Positions 15,509-22,523 of a stretch of DNA of 37,211 nucleotides are shown here, in pieces (positions within the stretch are counted from its first letter, which is position 1; each line of letters starts with the position of its first letter). The notes under the pieces are model-generated. The model saw only the letters and a list, made by a program, of their open reading frames with translations. It ran no database searches and was not told the DNA's origin. The DNA is taken from contig JAYTOK010000038.1 of assembly GCA_043747835.1 (NCBI GenBank), positions 1 to 37,211 of the forward strand, read 5' to 3'. The stretch is from CADEED01 sp043747835 (GTDB lineage: Bacteria > Pseudomonadota > Gammaproteobacteria > Steroidobacterales > Steroidobacteraceae). Made by a program: the position numbers and the translations under genes.

Positions 15509-17053
15509 ATGACAACCGCGATGAAAGGGCGCGGCGCGCTATCGCAGCCGCCGGGCCGATTCGACAAGCTGACGCAAACACTCGAACACGACGGCTGGTA
15601 CGAAGACGAACCAGAACGCCGCATCGAAACCGTCGTGTTGCCCGAGCCCGCGCGCTCGATCATCAGCCGCAACAAGTCGCCCGACATCCACTTCACGCAG
15701 TCGATCAATCCGTATCGGGGATGCGAGCATGCGTGCATTTATTGTGGAGAGGGATCGATACCGATCCTCATGGCCGATGGCTCGACCAAACCACTCGCCG
15801 AGTTGAAAGCGCGCGACGCGATCATCGGCACCGAGCGACACGGCTGGTACCGGCGCTACGTCAAAACGCGCGTGCTCGCGCACTGGAGCGTTACCAAATC
15901 CGCCGTGCGCGTCACGCTCAAAGACGGCCGCACTCTCGTGACGGGGCACGACCACCGCTTTCTCACCGAGCGCGGCTGGAAGTTCGTCACCGACACTACC
16001 GCGAAGCGACCGACCCTCAGCGTTTACGAACGCCTCATGGGTATGCCCAAAGGTGCCGCTGTCCAAAGCGGGAAGGACATCGAAGGGCAGATCGTGACGA
16101 CAGGCTCGAGTCTTTCGATCGCCAGCATCGAGCCGCTCGGGCAGGAAATGCCGCTGTTCGACATCACCACCGGCACCGAAGACTTCATCGCCAACGGCGT
16201 CGTCAGCCACAACTGCTACGCCCGCCCCAGCCACGCCTACGTCGGCCTCTCCCCCGGCCTCGACTTCGAAACCAAACTCTTCTTCAAACAAGACGCCGCG
16301 AAGCTCCTCGAAAAAGAACTCGCGGCCCCGTCCTACAAATGCGCGCCCCTCATGATCGGCGCCAACACCGATCCCTACCAACCGATCGAAAAGGAACACC
16401 GCATCACCCGGTCTCTTCTCGAAGTGCTGTTGCGTTGCCGTCATCCCGTGACGATCACGACGAAAGGCGCGTTGGTCGCGCGGGACGTCGATCTGCTGGC
16501 GCAGCTCGCGCGCGACGATCTCGTGCGCGTCATGTTCAGCATCCCGTCTCTCAGCAACGACATGAAGCGGGTGCTCGAACCGCGCGCTGCTTCCGCCGCC
16601 GCGCGGCTCAAGGCGATGAGCACGCTCGCGGACGCGGGGGTTCCCGTAGGCGTGCTGGTCGCGCCCATCATCCCGATCCTCACCGAGCACGAAGTCGAGG
16701 AGGTTCTCGCCGCCGCGCGTGAAGCCGGCGCAACGGTCGCGGGTTACACGATGCTCAGGCTTCCCTGGGAGGTGAAGGATCTGTTCCGCGAATGGCTAAC
16801 CGAGCATTTCCCCGACCGGGCCGCCCACGTGATGTCGATCGTGCGCGGAATGCGCGGCGAGCGGGACAACGACCCCAATTTTGGAACCCGGATGAAAGCG
16901 GTCGGTCCGTTCGCGGAACTGATGCGCCAGCGCTTCCGGCTGGCCTGCCGGCGCCTCGGTTACACCGCTCACCAGAAATCGGAGCTGCCGACGAATCTCT
17001 TTTCACCACCGCGGCGTACTCACCCTCAGATGGGACTCGACCTCGGTCCTTAG
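15509..17053 (+). CDS. PA0069-family radical SAM protein (SplB/COG1533-like) containing an intein
   Basis: A 514-codon precursor of a radical SAM protein related to spore photoproduct lyase (COG1533, PA0069 family). The host segments are residues 1-78 and 236-514, giving a 357-residue mature protein after splicing, the normal family length. The 4Fe-4S motif is CEHACIYC: Cys72, Cys76 and a third Cys supplied by residue 236 after splicing, restoring NPYRGCEH...CYARPSHAY. MIGANTDPYQPIEKEHRITR and PVTITTKGA, seen in the family, follow. A LexA box immediately upstream suggests DNA-damage induction. The start ATG at 15509 lies only 7 bases after that box; an ATG at 15521 (before KGRGA) is an alternative. 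The reaction is unproven. Confidence 0.93.
   Translation: MTTAMKGRGALSQPPGRFDKLTQTLEHDGWYEDEPERRIETVVLPEPARSIISRNKSPDIHFTQSINPYRGCEHACIYCGEGSIPILMADGSTKPLAELKARDAIIGTERHGWYRRYVKTRVLAHWSVTKSAVRVTLKDGRTLVTGHDHRFLTERGWKFVTDTTAKRPTLSVYERLMGMPKGAAVQSGKDIEGQIVTTGSSLSIASIEPLGQEMPLFDITTGTEDFIANGVVSHNCYARPSHAYVGLSPGLDFETKLFFKQDAAKLLEKELAAPSYKCAPLMIGANTDPYQPIEKEHRITRSLLEVLLRCRHPVTITTKGALVARDVDLLAQLARDDLVRVMFSIPSLSNDMKRVLEPRAASAAARLKAMSTLADAGVPVGVLVAPIIPILTEHEVEEVLAAAREAGATVAGYTMLRLPWEVKDLFREWLTEHFPDRAAHVMSIVRGMRGERDNDPNFGTRMKAVGPFAELMRQRFRLACRRLGYTAHQKSELPTNLFSPPRRTHPQMGLDLGP
15743..16213 (+). mobile_element. Mini-intein (157 residues) in the Fe-S motif of the radical SAM protein
   Basis: In-frame Hint-type insertion. 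The first residue is Cys (precursor residue 79) within block A CGEGSIPILMADGS; block B is at intein residues 64-79 (LVTGHDHRFLTERGW, with the probable block-B His being His71); block F and the end are at 138-157 (LFDITTGTEDFIANGVVSHN) with the penultimate His156 and terminal Asn157, followed by Cys+1 (residue 236). These are the residues of class 1 splicing. No LAGLIDADG endonuclease motif is visible, and the length is that of a mini-intein. Removing it fuses IY to CYARP and recreates CxxxCxxC exactly. Confidence 0.93.
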
Positions 17054-17100
17054 AGAATTGTCGAAAAATGTAATGCGGGAACCACCGCGCTGCACTTTTG

Positions 17101-17113
17101 GTCACAAAGTGAC
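17101..17113. promoter_or_regulatory. Short palindrome GTCAC-AAA-GTGAC upstream of the cluster
   Basis: A perfect 5-bp inverted repeat around AAA in the 139-bp spacer ahead of the first gene of the large cluster. It is a plausible operator, but the arms are short and no convincing promoter could be aligned with it; CATACT at 17129-17134 is a possible -10. Weak evidence. Confidence 0.2.
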
Positions 17114-17192
17114 GATGCTGCAACGTGGCATACTCGGCGCGCCCCTCGAAGATCGTTCGGTGAATCTGGCGCAGCAACCTGGGAGCTGGTGC

Positions 17193-17873
17193 ATGAACGT
17201 ATTCCTCGCGACAACCACACTCGTCGGTGTCGTGGCGCTCACGGGTTGCATGCAGGCGCGAATCGAAGAATCGCGCGAGCTCGCAACGCCCGTTGCCAAA
17301 GGCGAACGCATCGTCATCCTCGCGAAGCCGCAGATCGAAGGCGCGGGCGCCGAAGATGAATTCATGGACTGCGTGAGCAACGGCGTCGCCGGCGGACGCG
17401 CCGGGATTGCGGTCCACGACAACAACGAATTCGTGGACCGGATGTTTCCCTGGTTCGAACCCAGCACGGCGCCGGGAAAACCCGAGGCAATGAGCGCGTT
17501 GCTCGCGCGGCCGGGTGTTCAGGACATGGTTCAACAGAGCGGCGTGCGTTATGTAGTCTGGCTCGACGGCAGCACACGCAAGACGGACGGTGGCGGCAGC
17601 CTCGCGTGCGGCGCGGCGCCCGGCGGCGCGGGATGCATCGGCTTCGGCTGGTGGCAGAAGGAGTCCGCGTATGAAGCGACGATCTGGGATTTGAAACTGG
17701 CGAAGTCGGCGGGTAGCGTCGGCACGAATGTCACTGGAACTTCCGCCATCGTCGGCGCAATAGTTCCATTGCCCTTCATCGCGCGCGTGCAGGCCACGGC
17801 ATGTAACCGCATGTCCAGCCAGCTGCGCAGCTTCTTCTCGGGAACCGACACACCAGCATCCGGTACCCAATAG
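17193..17873 (+). CDS. Lipoprotein, unknown function (first gene of the kinase/VWA cluster)
   Basis: A 226-residue protein with a lipoprotein signal ending in ALTGC (Cys19). The ATG at 17193 is preceded by GGGAGCTGGTGC and starts the signal peptide; the upstream in-frame extension is not conserved-looking. After the lipobox the sequence is a mixed alpha/beta domain (GERIVILAKPQIEG..., GVRYVVWLDGSTRK...) with a Cys pair around ACGAAPGGAGC. The pattern of strands resembles envelope proteins of the CsgG/TolB-N kind, but I recognise no family with confidence. It probably starts the operon. Confidence 0.75.
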   Translation: MNVFLATTTLVGVVALTGCMQARIEESRELATPVAKGERIVILAKPQIEGAGAEDEFMDCVSNGVAGGRAGIAVHDNNEFVDRMFPWFEPSTAPGKPEAMSALLARPGVQDMVQQSGVRYVVWLDGSTRKTDGGGSLACGAAPGGAGCIGFGWWQKESAYEATIWDLKLAKSAGSVGTNVTGTSAIVGAIVPLPFIARVQATACNRMSSQLRSFFSGTDTPASGTQ

Positions 17874-17891
17874 TTACCGCAGGAGATTTCT

Positions 17892-18782
17892 ATGCGCACA
17901 CCTTGGCACCTGATCGGCATCGCCGTCGCGGCGACGATCCTGGCGGGCTGCGCCTCGGGCGGTAGCAGTGGCGGCGGCGGCGGCGGAATGCCGAGCCCTT
18001 CCGGCGGTGGCGGAATGCCTTCCGGTGGTGGCGGCGGAATGCCCGGCGGCGGTGGAGGAATGCCCGGTGGCAGCAGCGGTATGCCGGGTGGCATGCCTGG
18101 CGGCAGCAGCGGATTGCCGGGACTTCCCGGTGAAGGTTCGTCTTCCCCTTCGTTGCCTTCGGGTCTTCCCGGCGAGTCCGGTGAAGGCGGAGATGGCGAT
18201 GGCGACGGATCCAGTAAAGGATCCAGCAAAGGCAAGTCGGGCAGCGGCGAGACGGGTTCCTCCGAAGGCGGCAGCGAATCCGGCAGCGCATCGACGGAAG
18301 GTCCGGGCGGCGGCGCGCAGACGTCGGAAGAACGCCGGCGCTCCGCGGAGAAAGGCCTCGACGATTCTCTCGGCGACTTCGACAAGACGCTGAAGAAAGA
18401 ACAGGAGCGTGTCGCCAAGGAACGCGACGCGAAAGGCGGCAGCGCCGACGGAGATTCGTCCGGCGCGAATGGTTCTTCGGGCGCGGACGGAAGCGGCAGC
18501 AGTGGCACGGGTAGTCAGGGCTCGCGCGAAGGCGACCTCAAGTCCGATGGCTCCGCGAACAGCGCGCCGGGCTCGGCGGACGGACAGGCCCAGTCGGGCG
18601 GCAACAAGTCCGGCAAGAACGCGGGCAGCGGCGGCGGCGGCGGCGGCGGGCCGCAGACGAGCGGCAGCGACGACGACATCGTCGCGCGTCGTTTGCGCAA
18701 GGCGGCCGAGGAAGAAACCGATCCGGAACTCAAGGACCGTCTCTGGAAGGAATACAACGACTACAAGAAGTCGGCGAAGTGA
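17892..18782 (+). CDS. Gly/Ser-rich low-complexity lipoprotein
   Basis: A 296-residue protein with a lipoprotein signal (ILAGC, Cys20) and a good AGGAGA ribosome-binding site. Residues 22-80 are imperfect GGGGGMPGG/GGSSGMPGG repeats; residues 80-145 and 180-260 are Gly/Ser/Asp rich. Two charged helical stretches stand out: about 145-180 (SEERRRSAEKGLDDSLGDFD...) and 260-296 (DDDIVARRLRKAAEEETDP...KEYNDYKK). It looks like a flexible tethered linker with two helical docking segments. Such composition is hard to place by homology; function unknown. Confidence 0.8.
   Translation: MRTPWHLIGIAVAATILAGCASGGSSGGGGGGMPSPSGGGGMPSGGGGGMPGGGGGMPGGSSGMPGGMPGGSSGLPGLPGEGSSSPSLPSGLPGESGEGGDGDGDGSSKGSSKGKSGSGETGSSEGGSESGSASTEGPGGGAQTSEERRRSAEKGLDDSLGDFDKTLKKEQERVAKERDAKGGSADGDSSGANGSSGADGSGSSGTGSQGSREGDLKSDGSANSAPGSADGQAQSGGNKSGKNAGSGGGGGGGPQTSGSDDDIVARRLRKAAEEETDPELKDRLWKEYNDYKKSAK
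17970..18128 (+). repeat. Coding tandem repeat encoding GGGGGMP/GGSSGMP units
   Basis: Imperfect in-frame repeats of GGCGG(T/C)GGCGGAATGCC type encode residues 27-79 of the Gly-rich lipoprotein. Unit lengths vary from about 15 to 30 bases, so the array could expand or contract in frame. Confidence 0.7.
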
Positions 18783-18794
18783 TGAGGTGATGAC

Positions 18795-20105
18795 ATGAGA
18801 GTCAAACTTCTGGCGGGAACCCTTCAGCTAACCACCCTGGTGGCGCTGTCGCTCGCGATGTCCGGTTGCGTGACGAGCGAAACCAAGCCGGTTCCAAAGA
18901 TCGCGGCGAAGCAAGCCACCGTCCACATTCCGGAATCGGAATTGTTGGACGTCGGCATTCGCGTGTTCGATCCGGGCATCCCGAAGAACATCGAGGAAGA
19001 CGACGAGGCGCTCGCGAAAAAACGCATCTACCCGGAGCTGCGCAAGGCCGAAGCGCGCTATCTCCCGACGCTGCTGCGAGAGACGCTGGAAGCCACGGGC
19101 CAGTGGGGCGCGGTGCGCGTGATCCCGAACAGCGCGGATTTCGTCGACGTCATCGTCACGGGCCAGCTCGTCGATTCGAACGGCGGTTTCCTATCAGTGG
19201 ACGTCAGCGCGACGGACGCGGCGGGCCGCGTGTGGATCAAGGACAAGCGCTACCAGAGCCTCGTCGATCTCGGCGCCTACAAGACGACCGCCTCGCTCAA
19301 GGCGCGCGATCCTTTCCAGAACATCTATTCCGAAATCGCGAACGACCTCGTCATCGCGCGTGACAAGCTGACGTCGCTCGACCGTGAGAGCATTCGCCGG
19401 GTGGCGAGCCTGCGCTTCGCCGAGGACCTCGCGCCGGATGCGATGGCGGGCATGACCGTGAAGGACGCGAAGGGCATCACGCAGGTCGTGCGCCTGCCGT
19501 CCGACGACGATCCGACACTGACACGCATCGAACGGATCCGCGAACGCGACACGGCGGTCGTGGATACCGTCAACGACTACTACGCGAGCTTCCACGACTC
19601 GATGGAAGACTCGTACGGCAGCTGGCGCCAGACGAGCTTCACGGAGCTCGAGAAGGAAATGCGCGCACGCTCGAGCGCGCGCACGCGCACGGTGCTCGGC
19701 GCCGCCGCGTTGATCGCCTCGATCTTCGCGCCGAACTCCTGCAGCACATACGACAGTTGCCGCATCAACAACGCGATGCGCCAGGCGGGGACGATGGGCG
19801 GCATCGCCGCCGTTCTCTCCGGCATCAAGAAATACGCCGACGCCCGCACGCACGCGGACGCACTCAAGGAGCTCACCCTGAGCTTCCAGTCCGAGGTCGC
19901 GCCGCAGGTCGTGGAGGTCGAAGGACACACGCTGCGTCTCACCGGCACCGCCGAGGACCAGTACCGCGAGTGGCGCAAGATGCTGCGGCAGATTTATCTC
20001 GAGGAGACAGGCGCGGCGGCCGCACCGCCGCCCGTGGCCCCCCAGACAGCGCCGACGAACACGTCCACCACGGCGACGAATGACGCAAAGTCTCCCAGCA
20101 GCTGA
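18795..20105 (+). CDS. Lipoprotein of the kinase/VWA cluster, unknown function
   Basis: A 436-residue protein with a lipoprotein signal ending in AMSGC (Cys25) and a strong GAGGTGA ribosome-binding site. Residues 40-200 (ELLDVGIRVFDPGIP..., LLRETLEATGQWGAVRVIP..., DVIVTGQLVDSNGGFLSV...) have the strand/helix pattern of CsgG/TolB-N-like envelope proteins. Residues about 225-300 are charged and helical, and residues 305-350 contain a small hydrophobic, Cys-containing stretch (IFAPNSCSTYDSC). The tail is Pro/Thr/Ala rich. No exact family is recognised. It is co-directional with the kinase, 24 bp away. Confidence 0.78.
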   Translation: MRVKLLAGTLQLTTLVALSLAMSGCVTSETKPVPKIAAKQATVHIPESELLDVGIRVFDPGIPKNIEEDDEALAKKRIYPELRKAEARYLPTLLRETLEATGQWGAVRVIPNSADFVDVIVTGQLVDSNGGFLSVDVSATDAAGRVWIKDKRYQSLVDLGAYKTTASLKARDPFQNIYSEIANDLVIARDKLTSLDRESIRRVASLRFAEDLAPDAMAGMTVKDAKGITQVVRLPSDDDPTLTRIERIRERDTAVVDTVNDYYASFHDSMEDSYGSWRQTSFTELEKEMRARSSARTRTVLGAAALIASIFAPNSCSTYDSCRINNAMRQAGTMGGIAAVLSGIKKYADARTHADALKELTLSFQSEVAPQVVEVEGHTLRLTGTAEDQYREWRKMLRQIYLEETGAAAAPPPVAPQTAPTNTSTTATNDAKSPSS

Positions 20106-20129
20106 TTCAGCGAGTCGCCAAACAACCTC

Positions 20130-22514
20130 GTGACAACCCAGAACCAGGCCGGCACCAAGCTGTGCGGCCGCTTCGTGCTCAATGAAAAACTCGGCGCCGG
20201 CGGATACGGCGAAGTCTGGCGCGCGCGCGATGAAATCCGCGATGCCGACATCGCGGTCAAGATCCTCTACGCCCAGTTCGTGGAATCCGAAGCCGCCTGG
20301 CAGGTGTTCGTCCGCGAGTTCACGCTGACGTCGCGCCTCAATCATCCGGGTGTGCTGCGCGTGTTCGAGCCCCTGCGCGCGCCCGACTGCGTGGTGTTGC
20401 CGATGACGCTCGCCGCGGGTGGCGATCTGCGCCAGATGCGCGGCGCGTCGTACACGAAGATCCTGCCGCTGCTCATCGACATTGCCGCGGCGCTCGAGCA
20501 CGCGCATGCGCGGCGCATCGTCCACCGCGACCTCAAGCCATCGAACGTGCTGCTGGACGGCGCCCGCCGTCCGTTGTTGGCGGACTTCGGTGCGGGCGCG
20601 ACGGAAGGTGACGACACCAACGGCCCGCCCGGTTCGCCGTTCTCGGCGAGCCCGCAGCAACTCGCGGGCGAACCCGCGCGACCCGCCGACGACATTTATG
20701 GTCTGGGCGCGCTCGCTTACGAACTGCTCTCGGGCTATCCGCCTTTCTATCCCGCGTTCGACGCGCGCAAGATCGCGACCGAACCGGTGCCGCGACTGAA
20801 GTCGGTGAAGCCGATCCCGCCGCGACTCGAGTTGCTCGTGTCGTGGATGCTCGCGAAACAAGGCCGCGAACGACCGCCGTCGATGCGTCACGTCGCCGAC
20901 GAGATGAGCGCCGTGCTCCAGGACACGCTGGGCTTCGAGGATGTCGCGACCGAAACCGCCGCGGAATCCGGCGCCGCCATTCTGGGAGCCGCCGCGGACA
21001 ACCCGACGCCCGCCGTGCTGGCGGACGATACATTGCCGCTCGTCGAGACCGTGCGTGAGCTCGACGACATCGATCCGGATGTCCTGCCGCGCGTCGATGA
21101 GTTGCGCGCGCAGGCGCTGCGCGAGCAGCGCTCGAGCAACCGCAAGCGGGGCTGGATCATCGCCGCCGTGCTCGTGGCCATCACGGGCGGCGTCGCGCTG
21201 CTGCTGCCGAAGCTCGCCAGCCAGCAAAAGGTCGATGTCGCAACGCTCAACATTCCCGTGGGGCCGACCGAAGCCGACGTCGCCGCCGAGAAGCGCGCCG
21301 GCGAGCTCACGACGAAGCACACGGAGCTCTCGAAGCGCGTGCTCGAGCTCGACTCGCGCGCCGCCGCGCAATGGGCGGGCGAAGAATTCGCCGTCGTGCG
21401 CAAGACGCTCGACGAAGTCGGCGCAGATCTCGAGCGCCGCAAGTTCGAAGAAGTCGCGGCGCCGCTCGAAGTGCTCGACAAGGAACTCGCGGAGCTCGAG
21501 TCGCGCACGCCCGTGGCGCTCGCCGCGCAACTCGCGGAAGGCAAGCGCGCGCTTGGTGTGGGCGAGTTCGAGAATTCGCGCCAGGCCTTCGACACCGCGC
21601 TCAAGATCGAGCCCGGCAACAACGAAGCGACGGAAGGCCTCGGCAAGGTCGCCGCCGCGAGCGGCGTGTTGCCGACGCTCTCGGACGCCGAGAACGCGGA
21701 GGCCGCGAAGGATCTCGCGCAGGCGCAGACGCTGTTCGCCGAGGTGCTGAAAGCGAATCCTGGAAATGTCGCGGCAACGCAAGGCTTGCAGCGCGTAAAG
21801 CGTGCGATGAGCGAAAACGAATTCAACGACGAGATGGGCGCGGGTCTTTCCGCGCTCGCGGGCGGGCGACTCGCCGAGGCGCGCGCGCACCTCGAGAAGG
21901 CGCGCGCATTGCGCCCGGACAGCACCGAAGTCACCGCCGCCCTGCAGCGCGTCGGCGACACGAGTTCCGGCCGCAACCTCGCCGAGATCGAGCAGAAGGC
22001 CGCGCGTCTCGTCGCCGAGGAGCGCTGGACGGAGGCGCTCGCCATCTACGACGAACAGCTCGCGCGCGACCCCTCGCTGCAGTTCGCGATCGCGGGCAAG
22101 GCCGCGGTCGCGCCGCGCGCGGAACTCGGCAGTCGTCTGCAGGCACTCATCGACAGGCCCGAGCGACTCGCGGAGGACAACGTTCGCGTGGAGGCGGATC
22201 GGTTGCTGGCCCGCGCCCGTGCGCTTCCGAAGATTGGCCCCGTGATCCGTTCCCAGGTCTCGCGACTGGAACTCTTGCTGCCCACATTCAATCAACCCGT
22301 CATGCTCGCGCTCGAATCCGACAACGCAACCGAAGTCGCCATCCAGCGCGTGGGATTCCTGGGGGCGTTCGATCGGCGCCAGGTCGAGTTGAAGCCGGGC
22401 CGGTACACGGTCACCGGCAAGCGCGCGGGATTCCGCGACGTGCGCCGGGAAATCACCGTGTCGCCCGGCCAGGGCGAACAGGTCATCGTGGTCCGTTGCA
22501 TGGAGCCGATCTGA
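20130..22514 (+). CDS. Transmembrane Ser/Thr protein kinase with periplasmic TPR-like and PEGA-like regions
   Basis: A 794-residue Hanks-type kinase. The cytosolic kinase domain (residues about 14-265) has the Gly loop GAGGYG (22-27), Lys44 in IAVKIL, HRDLKPSN (132-139) and DFG (152-154); the APE position reads SPQQ. A linker with TLPLVETV (301-308) leads to one TM helix (341-360). The outside part has TPR-like helical repeats (about 465-660) and ends in a PEGA-like beta domain (about 725-790, VELKPGRYTVTGKRAGFRD). All catalytic residues are present, so it should be active. The start is a GTG with a poor ribosome-binding site. The next gene begins 9 bp later. Likely targets are proteins bound by the cluster's FHA domains. 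Confidence 0.92.
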   Translation: MTTQNQAGTKLCGRFVLNEKLGAGGYGEVWRARDEIRDADIAVKILYAQFVESEAAWQVFVREFTLTSRLNHPGVLRVFEPLRAPDCVVLPMTLAAGGDLRQMRGASYTKILPLLIDIAAALEHAHARRIVHRDLKPSNVLLDGARRPLLADFGAGATEGDDTNGPPGSPFSASPQQLAGEPARPADDIYGLGALAYELLSGYPPFYPAFDARKIATEPVPRLKSVKPIPPRLELLVSWMLAKQGRERPPSMRHVADEMSAVLQDTLGFEDVATETAAESGAAILGAAADNPTPAVLADDTLPLVETVRELDDIDPDVLPRVDELRAQALREQRSSNRKRGWIIAAVLVAITGGVALLLPKLASQQKVDVATLNIPVGPTEADVAAEKRAGELTTKHTELSKRVLELDSRAAAQWAGEEFAVVRKTLDEVGADLERRKFEEVAAPLEVLDKELAELESRTPVALAAQLAEGKRALGVGEFENSRQAFDTALKIEPGNNEATEGLGKVAAASGVLPTLSDAENAEAAKDLAQAQTLFAEVLKANPGNVAATQGLQRVKRAMSENEFNDEMGAGLSALAGGRLAEARAHLEKARALRPDSTEVTAALQRVGDTSSGRNLAEIEQKAARLVAEERWTEALAIYDEQLARDPSLQFAIAGKAAVAPRAELGSRLQALIDRPERLAEDNVRVEADRLLARARALPKIGPVIRSQVSRLELLLPTFNQPVMLALESDNATEVAIQRVGFLGAFDRRQVELKPGRYTVTGKRAGFRDVRREITVSPGQGEQVIVVRCMEPI

Positions 22515-22523
22515 GTTAACGAC

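Noticed and set aside
15743..16213. Homing endonuclease within the intein
   Set aside because: The space between blocks B and F is only about 60 residues and shows no LAGLIDADG or HNH motif, so it is a mini-intein.
19194..22295. A 1033-codon open frame on the minus strand opposite the lipoprotein and kinase genes
   Set aside because: It is an Arg/Gly-rich antisense shadow produced by GC-biased third positions; the plus strand carries recognisable kinase motifs and a lipobox across the same bases.
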